From positions 26,191,724-26,255,723 of the forward strand of contig NC_030854.1 in NCBI RefSeq assembly GCF_000208745.1: a stretch of DNA of 64,000 nucleotides, given 5' to 3'. Position 1 is the stretch's first letter; every line of letters begins with the position of its first letter. The DNA is from Theobroma cacao (Eukaryota > Streptophyta > Magnoliopsida > Malvales > Malvaceae). The notes below the pieces were generated by a model that saw nothing but the letters and a program-made list of their open reading frames with translations, was not told where the DNA came from and did no database searches. Position numbers and translations under genes: made by a program. This document shows, piece after piece, positions 53,840 through 64,000 of this stretch.

Positions 53840-54290
53840 AGAAAACTTGTCTCAATTTTCCTATCGTGTTGGTGAAATTGAGAAATTTTACTAGAAGAAA
53901 ATTCTTCTTGACTTTCCCAACGTGCTGGAGAAAATCGAAAAGTTTTATGAAAACCCTTTTTGAATTTTCCCAACGTTCTAGCAAAAACTCAAAATTTTTA
54001 AAAAAATGTTTGCTTGATTTTCTCAACATGTTGGTGAAAATTGTGAAATTTTTAATCAAAGAATACTCTTCCTGACTTTCCCAGCTTGCTGGCAAAAATT
54101 AAGTATGGAAACGTTTTTTGAATTTTCTTAAACGTTCTAGAAAAAACCTAAAAAAAATTTAAAAAAAGTTTTTCTTCAAATTTCCCAATATTTTGGTGAA
54201 AATGGAGAAAATTTTATTAAAAGAAAACTTTTCTTAACTTTCCCAATGTACCGGCAAAAATCAAAAAATTTTATGAAAAAACAAACCTTT
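53840..54290 (+). repeat. Higher-order tandem repeat: 162-bp unit of three ~54-bp monomers
   Basis: Eight monomers share TTTCCCAACRTKYTGGYRAAAAT-like cores with anchors at 53857, 53913, 53966, 54019, 54077, 54124, 54181 and 54239. Monomers three apart resemble each other most (GTGTTGGTG, ATGTTGGTG, TTTTGGTG; or GTGCTGG, TTGCTGG, GTACCGG; or ACGTTCTAG twice), giving a 158-164-bp higher period. Open frames across it on both strands are a by-product of the repeat. Confidence 0.85.
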
Positions 54291-54666
54291 ATTTTATTAT
54301 CATAATTTTTCCTAGAAGGATCTATCATAAATTTCTATTGAGATTTTATTATCTTTTTATGATCCAAACTTATTACATCCTATCCAATTTTATTTTATTA
54401 TTGGTTTATTTATTACTTTTGTGTTTGTAATAATTTTTATAAATACATCCTCTTGTAAAATAGTTGATGAGAGTTTTAAATTAATATTCTTTAACCTAAT
54501 TTTTATTATTTTTATTTTTGTATTTATTTCCTATTCTAAACAAATATTATAGCATAAATACATCATTTGTTTTATCTTCTTGTAATTTTTTCATTGTATT
54601 TTTTTATTAGTTTAAAAAATAATAAATAATACTAAACAATAAATAATAAGCAAGAAAGAAACTAAT

Positions 54667-56138
54667 TACGGTTGTCAACGGGTAGGGTATCCATTAATTT
54701 TGAAGTACCCGAACCCTAACTCTATAATAAATAAAATACATGAATCCTATTAACTACTCAAATATTTTTGAAAATTACTACCCTAACCCTAATACATCTC
54801 CACTACCTTATAATTACCCTAACCCATATAAAAATCCAATTATGCAAAAAAAAATTATTAAAATGCTCTTCATTGGTATCCAATTACCCAAACCCGCATC
54901 CATATGCAATAATACTTCTACTACATATTCCATATAATTTACTAATAATTAAATTAATAAAAACACACAAATAATAAAATTTAAATTTAATTAATCAAAA
55001 CCAAATATCTCAAACATAATTAATAATTTCATAAATTATAATTTTTGTAATGTTAACATAAAATAAAAAATAAATATATTTATATTTAAAGTATATATAT
55101 ACTAAAAATATTTTAATATATATATAATAGTAATTATGTTTCTTATAAATGAACCCAATATATAAAAAGTATTTATATTAAAAGACATTACAAGTTAATT
55201 AATAATCATAATTTCATTAATTAATTTAATTAACTATACGAGTTTGTTCTTAATTACATGAAATTAAAAAAAATAATTGGGTTTCAAAACTATTCTAATC
55301 TTGCAACTTCACTTTAGATTTATATATTACAAGTTTATATAAACAAAGATATATATATTATAATTAATAATTTTATAAATTATCATTTTTATAATATTAA
55401 CACAATAAAAAATAAATATATTCATATTTAAAGTATATATATATACACTAAAAGTATTTTAATATATATATATATATAATAGTAATTATATTCATTAAAA
55501 ATGAATCTAATATATATAAAGTACATATATTAAAAGACATTACAAGTTAATAATCATAATTTCATGAATTAATTTAATTAACTGTATGAGTTTCTTCTTA
55601 ATTATATGAAATTAAAAAAATAATTAGATTCCAAAATTATTTTAATCTTAAAGCTTTCTTTAAGTATATATATTATAAATTTATATAAACAATGATATAT
55701 ATTATAATTAATAATTTTATAAGTTATAATTTTTATAATGTTAACACAAAATAAAAACTAAATATATTTATATTAAAAAATATATATATATAATAATAAT
55801 TATATTTTTTTATAATACGATATGATATTTATATTATTTAAATGTAATTAATAATTTAATAATTTTTTAATTTAAACATATTAATGTCATCATATTAATA
55901 ATTTGAGTGTCTTTACATATATTTATTAATTTTTTAGATATTTTTAATTTAATTATTTAAATAATAATTAAATATTTATAAATAATAATTAAATTTGAAA
56001 AACATAAATAAAAAATTGTACGTGAATCTTATATAGATAGTGAAATCACTACTCAAACTTATCTCAAATCCGATTATAGATACTCTAACCATGAGTACCT
56101 TATAACAGATATGCATTACCATCCCTAAACAAGATTAC
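54667..56138. mobile_element. Probable non-autonomous DNA transposon, AT-rich, with internal tandem repeat
   Basis: The left edge ACGGTTGTCAACGGGTAGGG and the complement of the right edge AGGGATGGTAATGCATATC are similar imperfect inverted ends of a type common in plant non-autonomous elements. CCCTAACCC words near 54705-54830 belong to this left end. The interior holds the ~343-bp tandem repeat. The target duplication is not clear. Confidence 0.45.
55020..55810. repeat. ~343-bp tandem repeat, about 2.3 copies
   Basis: Copies begin near 55021, 55366 and 55706 with AATAATTTYATAARTTATMAT. All contain AAAGACATTACAAGTTAAT and long TA runs. The array lies inside the proposed DNA element. Confidence 0.8.
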
Positions 56139-56219
56139 TAAACAAAGCAAAATAATTAAATTAAAATAAAATAAAACAACTCGTACCCCTTCCACGCATA
56201 CCTGTTTTGGTACTTCGAA

Positions 56220-56760
56220 TTTTTTAAAATTCTTCTGAAACGGCACCGTTTCAATCAATAGCTTATGCGTCCTTTGTTTTTGGCTCTCCCGCTCACTAAT
56301 ACGACACCGTTTCAGCCAGCTGTAAAAGCTTCTCTTTTAGAGAACCGCCTCCTTTTCTCTTCTTCTCTCTGTTGCGGCGCTGGTGCTTCTTTCTCTTCCT
56401 CTCTCTAGAAACTTCTAGGACAACATCGTCTTTTGGCCGTGGGTTCTGCCACCAACGACAACCAAATCCCAGTCACTGCTTTCCGTTGGCTCAAACCCCT
56501 TCTTCACCGATTGAAAAACCCGAAAGAAACCCAAAAATCACTTGAATCGTAATCTTCTGCGAAGAGAAGAAAACACTTTTTTTTGTTATTTTATTTTCTG
56601 GGTTTATTGATTGCCAAATGTTTTCTGTGAATGTCGCTCTGTATTTTCCTGAATTTGCGTCTCTCTGTATAGTTTGCCTAGGTTTTGCAGAGCCTAAGCG
56701 GTGAGAGTCCTTGGGGATTTGCCAGCAGCTTCCTTTTCAATTCTTTCCATTTTTCTGTTC
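56220..56760 (+). other. Orphan gene-leader-like segment of balanced base composition
   Basis: This 0.5-kb stretch stands out from its AT-rich surroundings. It begins with GAAACGGCACCGTTTC (56237-56252), an exact inverted repeat of 7 bp around 2 bp, with a related ACGACACCGTTTCAG at 56301-56315. Then comes CT-rich leader-like sequence (CTTCTCTCTGTTG, CTTCCTCTCTCTAG). I find no coding exon in it or after it. It looks like the promoter and 5' leader of a gene whose body is missing or lies elsewhere. Confidence 0.45.
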
Positions 56761-56929
56761 TTCTGCTATTTATGGTCTTGTTAGCACAAGACAAATTATT
56801 TTACACTAAATTAGGTCACCAACCCATTTATCGCATTGGGCCATAAGCCCACTAACCTTTAAGACCTAAGATAACCAAAATAAAAAATCTAATAAAATAA
56901 ACTAAAATATGAAATTAAAAATAACATTA

Positions 56930-57035
56930 AAGCTAAATACCTAAATAAGCCATTGAATTATACTAAAAGAATTCAATTTTATTACATTCAATTAAGCTTT
57001 GAATTTTTATTTTAGATCAAATAACTCTTCTCACT
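56930..57035 (+). repeat. Single arm of the long-TIR MITE family
   Basis: AAATAAGCCATTGAATTATA and TTTTTATTTTAGATCAAATAA occur in the order and spacing of the left arm at 36032-36150. No second arm is visible nearby. Confidence 0.5.
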
Positions 57036-57188
57036 TACTATTGGTTTAATAAGTCCATTTTACTAACCGTTGACTAACCCCTCACTAATTGTTGGTCTAA
57101 TAAATCCTTGTCATTAATTGTTGACTAAACCTTATGCTAACTGTTGGTCAAGTAAGTCTTTTTCATCAACTGTTGATTAACTTCTATT
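57036..57188 (+). repeat. ~51-bp tandem repeat, three copies
   Basis: Copies at 57036, 57085 and 57137 share TAAYTGTTGGTCWAATAA, then CATYAAYTGTTGAYTAA-like sequence. It follows the MITE arm and may be a local expansion of it. Confidence 0.75.
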
Positions 57189-57429
57189 AATCAACGATAT
57201 AATTGAAAATTTTATGTTACATCATCTATCACTTGGTAAGTTGATCATTATACATGACATTAAATGTTGTTGATTAGAAATTGTAGTATTATCTTTTTTA
57301 TATAGCTAATGTCCAAAAATGATTGATTAGGGATTTAAAACAAAAAAGATTTTAAAAAGAAAAACTTAATTATTTTATTTTCTAATACGACAAAACAAAT
57401 GTTTTATGCTTAAACAAACTAAATCATCT

Positions 57430-57602
57430 TATTTAAAGTAATTCACTCAATACCCAGTAGAATTCTTACATAAATGTATTTCTTTGACAATTTGGTCTAA
57501 GATGTTTGTATTAAGAACCAATATCCCTATGTAATCGAATATTGATGACAGGACGTCGTTGTGGATATCGTTGTGTATATTTCCCTCAATATGGTAGAAA
57601 AA
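57430..57602 (-). pseudogene. hAT transposase fragment, distal part
   Basis: On the - strand this reads FFYHIEGNIHNDIHNDVLSS, FDYIGILVLNTN, IVKEIHLCKNSTGY and a stop. It is the continuation of the fragment at 58716-58938, which ends in FFLNPK. In hAT transposases the run LNPKFFY is continuous, so the two parts were one frame before the nested insertion. Confidence 0.75.
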
Positions 57603-57610
57603 CTTAGGAT

Positions 57611-58707
57611 CATGGACAAATCCACATTGAAAGAAGTGGTGTCACATGACACAACTCACTCAATTCTAAAAAGTTTTATTTATTATACTATTAGCCTAGG
57701 GTTTTGTGTAGTCAATATGTAGTTAATATGTTAATGAATTAATTAATTTTTTTACAATTTTATAAAAAGTGGGATCAAAGATTCTAAATAAAAGTGATTT
57801 ATCAAAAAGTAATTTATATATTAATATTTAAATACTAACAAAAAAATTTCTTTTTATAATTTAAGATGTTATTAAAAAAAGTCAAATGTTAAACTATTTT
57901 TTTTGTCTAAAAATTCAAGTTTTTTCTCTTCTTGTTCTTTGGTTGTATTTTTTCACTCTCTCAAAACAACTTATCTAGACTTCAGTTGTAAGTAATTTTC
58001 AACCCCAATTAAGTTTTTAAATATTTCATGTATAAATATTTTTTTATTAATTGATAGTTTGGATTCATAATTATAATCTAGCTAATTAAAATAGTATTGC
58101 ATGTATAATAATATCTTGAAATTATGAATCTTTCTTTTTTTGATTTATTTTGTAGATTTATTATTTGATTTTGTATTTAATTTATGTGGTTTGTAGATGC
58201 TTATATTTAATTTTGATCAATGAATAGAAAATTGTCATATTGTTAGATGTTGAATCTGATAATTTGTTATGTAAGATCATATTTTATTTAATTCTAATGT
58301 CTTAGTTTATGCTAATGAGTAGTAATATTTAACAAGCTTTTATAATTTTAGATAAATAAACTATGAAAATATATTTTAAAAGAAAAGAAATTATCTCACA
58401 AGACTCAAAAATTTTAACAAGAGGATGAATGATTGTTTAGTGATATATATTGAAAAGAATGTATTTGATAGTGTTTCTGCTGATGCTATTATGTATCATT
58501 TTCAAAATATGAAAAATTATCGTAAATAATTATAGTTATTTTAGATATTTTTACTTTGAAGCATTAAATAAATTTATTAAATTTACGTTTTCTTTAATTT
58601 AATGTTAAAATTTCTAGTTTATGGATTTTAACATATTTATATTTTCTTAATTATTATTATTATTTTAGTTATGACACCACTTAAAAAATTTTCTAAGTCC
58701 ACCCTTG
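57611..58707 (+). mobile_element. hAT element nested in another hAT transposase gene
   Basis: Flanked by CTTAGGAT (57603-57610) and CTTGGGGT (58708-58715), an 8-bp duplication with two transitions. The left end starts CATGGACAAATCCAC; the complement of the right end is CAAGGGTGGACTTAG; both continue to the shared AAGTGGTGTCA. The 1.1-kb insert is AT-rich, with a transposase remnant at its right. Removing it rejoins the outer transposase reading. Confidence 0.75.
58381..58527 (+). pseudogene. hAT transposase C-terminus inside the nested element
   Basis: The + strand reads KNFNKRMNDCLVIYIEKNVF, DSVSADAIMYHFQNMK and a stop. This is the extreme C-terminus of hAT transposases after the hATC domain (RMNDCLV.YIEK.VF). 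The rest of the protein has been deleted. Confidence 0.7.
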
Positions 58708-58715
58708 CTTGGGGT

Positions 58716-58938
58716 TAAGGAAAAAAGCTACAACAAAAAGAGGAAGATGTTGCTTTTGTTCCCATCTATGATCTAAAATATTCCAATAGACCATATAGTC
58801 ATCTTTCTTGACAAGTTCTTTCTCAATTGTTTCTTTTGCTCTGTAAATTCCAACACAAACGTATTCTATTGTAGATCTCTTCTTGTAACCAACTATTTCT
58901 AAAACTTGCACGAGGGGATGTGTTAAACACACAATCAA
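58716..58938 (-). pseudogene. hAT transposase fragment, proximal part
   Basis: The - strand reads THPLVQVLEIVGYKKRSTIE, IYRAKETIEKELVKKDD, YWNILDHRWEQKQHLPLF and VVAFFLNPK. This is the region before the hATC domain in plant hAT transposases (PLV.VL..VD.EKKP.MGY, then RW..QLHRPLHAA..LNP). The frame is open up to the insertion, but the upstream part of the protein is not recognisable beyond 58940. Confidence 0.75.
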
Positions 58939-58940
58939 GA

Positions 58941-60320
58941 TGCATTAAAAATATAAATATACAAAAGTATGGTAGTGTGATGCATTCAGGTAATATAAGT
59001 AAAATAATATTTACTGAAATATATTTACATTTTGATAATTATATGATATTCACTATATTTGTAAACAATTTAAGTACTAAAAAATAAACATCCTATTGAA
59101 AAGATTTATAAAAACAGACCTAAGTTATAAAATAGTAGAAAACAATAATAAAGCTTAGACAAATTAACAACTAAAAAGTATAGAATAACATTATAATGCT
59201 TTAAAAACTTATCAAATCCAAACAAGAGAAAAAGAAGAGTAGAAACTTAAAAGCATAAAACTTTACACCCAGTCGTTCTTCGCTCTTGCAATACTCTTTT
59301 GAGAATCAAACAAATAAGTAAACAAAAACAAAAGAACATAATAAAATAAATAATAAATACAATCAACTAATAATCAAAAAAGTAAAACAACAACGTAAAA
59401 TATTCTTCAATAGTAAGTAATTAAAAAACATTAGCAATGTAGTCTATAGGTTGATGTAAAAGATAAGCTAAGTCAAAATATGACAAAGATCTCTTGAGAA
59501 GTATATTTCATAATTATTTGAAAATTTAAAGAAAATCTAAGGTGAACCATAGTATTCAAGTAATGTTTTCTCATCACATTTAGATATTATAAACTTGAAG
59601 AACACATTAAAAACAGATAAAATTAATCCACAAATCAAAACTGAATCACAGTATTTAAGTTATTTTTTATGACATTCAAATATTGTAAACACATAATGTC
59701 GCATGAAGAGCAACAATAAATTGATCTACTTTTTATGATAACAGAGTTATAGTACATAAATAGTTTTCCAAAAATTTATATATCAATATATAAAACCAAT
59801 AAATGAACAACAAGAATAAATTAATAATACAAAAACAGAAGATTAAAGCAAACAACAAGCAACATGAAAACATAATAAAAAAAAAAGAAAAAGAAGTAGA
59901 ACCCCAAAGAACAAATGAACATGAACAATATAAAAACAAACAACACTTAAACATGGTGTAAGAATCCAAAGTTCAGTTAAATAGAAACTAAGCAGACAAA
60001 AAACTAGAAATAACCAAACCAAATGATAGGTTCACCATATTAAAGGCAAAAAAACTTTAAGATATAGAAGAAAACTAAAAAATGCTATTGAACAAATTCA
60101 ACAAAAATACAACATTAGTTTGCCCAAACAACAAAAATTTCAAAACAAAAATAGAAATTCACAAATGAAAACATCAAAATGCAACTAAAAAACATAAAAT
60201 GTAGACAAACCAACACAAATCCTAAAAAACTATATGTATTGCACAACTTTATGAATTTGTTGTGATAATCTGAATATACTAATTTTTAATAAAAACATAC
60301 ATAATAATATGTATCCATAT
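58941..60320. other. A-rich DNA without recognisable features
   Basis: A long A-rich stretch with scattered AACAAAAA-type words. The open frames are low-complexity and have no family. I see no element ends. Confidence 0.5.
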
Positions 60321-60322
60321 GC

Positions 60323-60411
60323 ACCTAAGCATTTGGCTTATGGGTTGATGCATTATTCCCCTGCCTAAAGAGTATGGTTCGAATCTTTCCTCCCCCAATT
60401 ATTAAAAAAAA
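60323..60411 (+). mobile_element. tRNA-derived SINE, copy 2
   Basis: Box A-like TGGCTTATGGG (60334-60344) and a perfect box B GGTTCGAATC (60376-60385) are spaced as in a tRNA gene. CTTTCCTCCCCC and an A8 tail (60404-60411) follow. The body matches the - strand unit at 15741-15828. The tail runs directly into a gypsy fragment. Confidence 0.7.
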
Positions 60412-60414
60412 CAA

Positions 60415-60985
60415 TGAGATTGTACAAAATTTATCTACGCTCGTGGTATCATCAGTTAAGAGTTCGGGGAATAGGATATACCAAAGACTGCATTCCGTAT
60501 GAGGTACAGATATTTTGAGTTTTTGGTGATGTCTTTTAGTTTAACTAATGCTCTTGTCACTTTTATGGATTTAATGAATAGAGTATTCCGACCCTATTTA
60601 GATAGATTTGTAGTGGTATTTATTGATGATATTTTGATGTATTCTCGAAGTCTCGAAGAGCATGCACAGCACTTGAGAATGGTGTTACAGACACTTTGAG
60701 AACATGAATTGTATGCAAAGTTCTCTAAGTGTGCTTTCTGGTTTGAGAGTGTTAGCTTTCTAGGACATGCAATATCAAAGGAAGGGATTAGTGTAGATCC
60801 GCAGAAGGTTGAGTTTATCCAAACTTGGTTAAGATCGAGTACAGTTACTGAGGTTTGAAGTTTTCTTGGATTGGTCGGGTATTATCGTCAATTTGTGTAA
60901 GATTTCTCAAAAATTGTGACACCATTGACGAAGTTAACGCGAAAGAGAGCTAAATTTGAATGCATTGAGGAATGTGAAGACAGTT
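60415..60985 (+). pseudogene. Ty3/gypsy reverse transcriptase fragment, left part
   Basis: The sequence begins mid-domain with LRSWYHQLRVR, then (after a shift near 60470) [18 protein letters not shown]. The catalytic block [14 protein letters not shown] follows, then [47 protein letters not shown] and TPLTKLTRKRAKFE. At least three stops lie in it. It is cut at ECEDS by the solo LTR and resumes at 63769. The motif set resembles chromovirus (Tekay/Del-like) elements; the lineage is an inference. Confidence 0.85.
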
Positions 60986-63763
60986 TGTCACGACCTGAAA
61001 CTCCAATCGGGCCCTTGACAACCGTCGCGATGTCCCGATAAGCACTCATTACCCCGAATGTCGATCGAAATCCCGCAAGGTTTAGCATCAGCTTTCGCAT
61101 CTCCCCGGTGAGTGACAGTTATTAAATCTCGCATTTCAAAAAATCATAAGTCGTTTCCAAATCAAAACAATAAACTATTATTTTCTGGCTCAGAGGGGCA
61201 TTTTCATCATTTTTCTTCGAAAATACCGAAACCCGCCAAAAACATGGTGTAAAAGCTAAATATGTTCATACATACTTTAAATTAGATAACTGAAGTATAA
61301 AATTACTTTTACAGTGACACGTGGGCCCCTAACTGACCAAGATGCATCGGAAGCTGAAAACTTACAGCTTTTGCCGATTCAAGTTTAAATGAAGGTCCTT
61401 GTCAAAGTCAGCTAACTATTGAATTCCCTAAGCCTGAAATGTGAGGAAATGAGGGTGGTGAGATTATAAAATCCCAGTGAGTAAACAGACACTATCTAAA
61501 CCATCTAAAGGCGAATAAATGGAGACGAATTAAAATATTCTTTTCCAATATATGTTTCATAACATGAATATTTAGTTTACTCAATTAATTAACATGGCTT
61601 ATATATCTCATAAAACTTGGCTCCTGCCAAAATCATTCTCGCGGGTACCTTCGTCAAGGTATCCCACTAAGATCGTCAAGGCTGTTAAATATCCCATACT
61701 CATAAACATGTTTTCGCATCTAACACACAGCCGTTCCTTGGCATTGACTGAGTCTCACTCTCACGCGGTGGTCCACGTAAAGTGCACTCAAATCTTTACC
61801 TTAGGAGATACTTCATCTAACATCTCCCCCCAGAGGTAAATATATAACTGAGTTACCGTGCCCCTCTCATAGGCAGTCCACGGAAACCCCCACCACTGCA
61901 GTGACTATGGATTATTTTATCTACCACTTGATTTATAAAATCCTTATTTGCATGACATGACAATTTATCGCAATCTAGCCTTTCAAGGCTGAATACATAG
62001 TATATATAATTTTGATATAAATATCGACTTTGCCATTCATGCTCACATATTGCTATAAGCCATATAATTTAAAACACAATTTATAACACAAGCAAGCAGT
62101 CTCCAATTATTTTATTTTCAAAACCAGTATTCAATTTTTCAGAAAATTTATAAAATCATTTTATAAAATCACAATTTTTCCTAAAACATAACAATTTACC
62201 ATTTAAATCCATTTTCTATAAAATCACACAATTGTATAAAACTACTCTAGATAATTAAGACGATAATAAGTTTACTCACAGTTCGAAGAGTTGATGTACT
62301 CCTAATCCCAGTCTTCAGGCATAATCTCTGTACTTTTACCAATGTAATTTACTCATCACTTATCCACAATGTACAATACATAATTCACCACATTAATGCT
62401 TGACCATTATAAAATCAATTCAAGCTCGGTGTATATGCATGATATGATATGCAACTTATCCGACTACCGCTTAAATGAGGTGTTGACCTAATTCGGCCTA
62501 TTACCCGATTAAATGACAATTGTGTTCGATTTGGCTCCAAATTGCTCCATTTCATTTCTAATACCTCAATTCACCAAACATTATTCAAATATCACCAATT
62601 TTCGCATCAAAACCTTCCCATTTCTTCATAGAAAAATTCGGCCATTACAGTGCACTAACACCGTGATTTTTTTTACTTAATTTTCTCACCATTATTCATC
62701 ATTTTCTAAGCCATTTCTCTTGAAATAATAACAATCCATCACCCACACACATCAAGGAAGATTCGGCCAATGAAGATTCATGGGGAAAATGGATTATTTT
62801 CTTGTTGTTTTGCTTCTAAATATGCTAAACTAACTAAAAACACTAACAAATCTTAAAATCAATTCAATCCAACATCTTTCTCTCTCCTTATCCATTTTGA
62901 CCATACATGAATTCATCATGAAAACATGTAATTTAACCATGGAAATTAAGAAAAAATGCATGGGTAAGGTAAATCACTAGCAAAATCAAAGAAATTTTAC
63001 CTTTGCTTGATCAAATCCTTGAATTCCAACACTTTCTCTTTGATTTTTCCCACCTAGGGTTTGTTCTTCCTTGGTTTCTCTTCTCTTCTGATTTGGCTTA
63101 TCACTATGGGAGAAATGGGCTGATTTTTTGCCTTTTTATAAAGAAATAATAAAATAAGAAAAGCATGACACATGGCATTTCCTTATTGGTTCAAATTTTA
63201 AATATTTGACTTTTAATTCTTTAATTCTCCACCACACATTTCTCATGTTTATCAATTTCCATGATGAATAAAATCCCTTGGTCTTGACAAGTGTCGGAGG
63301 TGAAAATTTACCGATTTGCCCTTAAGGTGGCAAAATTACCATTTCGCCCCTATACTCCAAATTATACCAAAAATTAAAATTTTTTACTTCTAAACCTCAA
63401 ATCATACTCCAATACTCAAATCATACTCCAATAAGTCAAATGGGGCCAAAAATTTTTTTTTTAAAATTTTCATTTTGTCCCCAAGTGGCAAATGACCATT
63501 TTACCCCCTGGATAGTGAAAATTCCGGTTTGACTCCAAATTGATATTCGAACTCCAAATCACCATTTTAAATCATTCATGGACTGTGAAACTCTTAATTT
63601 CACCTTAAAATTCCTATTTCAACTAGTTCGAGGCTTAATCAACTTAATAGTACCATTAGGGGCAATATCGTTTTTTAACGATTTCTTGAACTTCCTAAAT
63701 ATGCAAACATTCTATTGAGCATGTAAATGACATCGTAATTATTTTATAGAATAGGGTTTGACA
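60986..63763 (+). mobile_element. Solo LTR (~2.8 kb) in a gypsy pol gene, family member 2
   Basis: Ends TGTCACGACC and GGTTTGACA, flanked by CAGTT (60981-60985) and CTGTT (63764-63768), a 5-bp duplication with one change. Excision restores the gypsy frame (EDSFLRLKECLISAPVL). It is related over its whole length to the LTR at 18344-21458 and has the same orientation. It contains no coding frames, which is expected for an LTR. Short open frames within it (e.g. 61594-61839) are not genes. Confidence 0.88.
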
Positions 63764-64000
63764 CTGTTTCTTAAGACTAAAGGAGTGTTTGATTTCAGCA
63801 CCAGTTTTAAGTTTACCAAATGGTCCAGGAGGTTATGTTGTGTATTGTGATGCATCAAGAGTTGGATTGGGATATGTGTTGATGCAAAATGAAAGAGTTA
63901 TAGCATACGCCTCAAGACAGCTTAAGTGACATGAGCAAAATTATCCTACCCATGATTTGGAGATGGCAACGATAGTATTTGCCTTAAAAATTTGGCATCA
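63764..64000 (+). pseudogene. Ty3/gypsy RNase H fragment, right part
   Basis: After the solo LTR the reading continues RLKECLISAPVLSLPNGPGG, VVYCDASRVGLGYVLMQN and VIAYASRQLK, then a stop in place of Arg, and HEQNYPTHDLEMATIVFALK. This is the RNase H domain that follows gypsy RT. The window ends inside it. Confidence 0.88.

Noticed and set aside
53764..54095. Overlapping open frames on both strands through the 162-bp array
   Set aside because: They arise from the repeat period and low stop density; the peptides are repeats of the monomer.
54700..54840. CCCTAAC words suggesting telomere-like DNA
   Set aside because: The words are irregular and interspersed, not a (CCCTAAA)n array, and fit the left end of a DNA element.
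59733..59969. 78-codon, Phe/Leu-rich - strand frame suggesting a membrane protein
   Set aside because: It is the complement of A-rich low-complexity DNA.
61594..61839. 81-codon open frame inside the second solo LTR
   Set aside because: The matching region of the other LTR copy is not open in the same frame, so there is no sign of coding constraint.

Overview
This is a plant nuclear segment, AT-rich and packed with transposable elements. Genes are split by GT-AG introns. It carries a chloroplast NADPH-thioredoxin reductase (NTRC) and plant-type ABCG, FAR1 and LINE sequences, so the host is a flowering plant and almost certainly a eudicot. The gene set and repeat style recall Malvaceae (cacao-like), but that is an impression and not a demonstration.

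Three host loci can be reconstructed exon by exon. (1) A nine-exon ABCG half-transporter on the + strand (16570-25882). Its splice sites and exon phases are all consistent, but about 17 nt are missing inside exon 3. Its first intron is 6.1 kb and holds a 3.1-kb solo LTR. (2) A complete ten-exon NTRC gene on the - strand (27049-34713, 520 aa), tail to tail with the ABCG locus. (3) A complete nine-exon TAD3/ADAT3-like tRNA adenosine deaminase subunit on the - strand (43943-50049, 420 aa).

Region by region: 1-12350 is a 3'-truncated Copia retrotransposon whose gag gene was split by a nearly full-length L1-type LINE, flanked by a 14-bp target-site duplication. 12350-16500 holds decayed gene pieces (an IMP4-like retropseudogene and a staphylococcal-nuclease-like pseudogene), a deleted hAT transposon with an 8-bp duplication, and a tRNA-derived SINE. 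16500-34800 is the ABCG/NTRC pair. 35350-42200 is an array of a ~215-bp repeat built from three related ~71-bp blocks, broken by a long-TIR MITE, LINE pieces, LTR-like DNA and a hAT MITE. 42200-43200 is a FAR1/MULE-type pseudogene. 43900-50100 is TAD3. 50100-64000 is gene-poor and contains several tandem arrays (47-bp, 21-bp, 162-bp higher-order, ~343-bp and ~51-bp units), a hAT inserted in another hAT's transposase gene, a second SINE copy, and a Ty3/gypsy pol gene split by a second solo LTR of the same family as the one in the ABCG intron.

I see no CRISPR array, rRNA or convincing tRNA gene, and no new multi-gene system. The most unusual material is repeat architecture: two arrays with trimeric higher-order structure, two solo LTRs of one family with readable duplications, and a small SINE family. 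The point of most functional interest is the exon-3 lesion in an otherwise intact ABCG gene.
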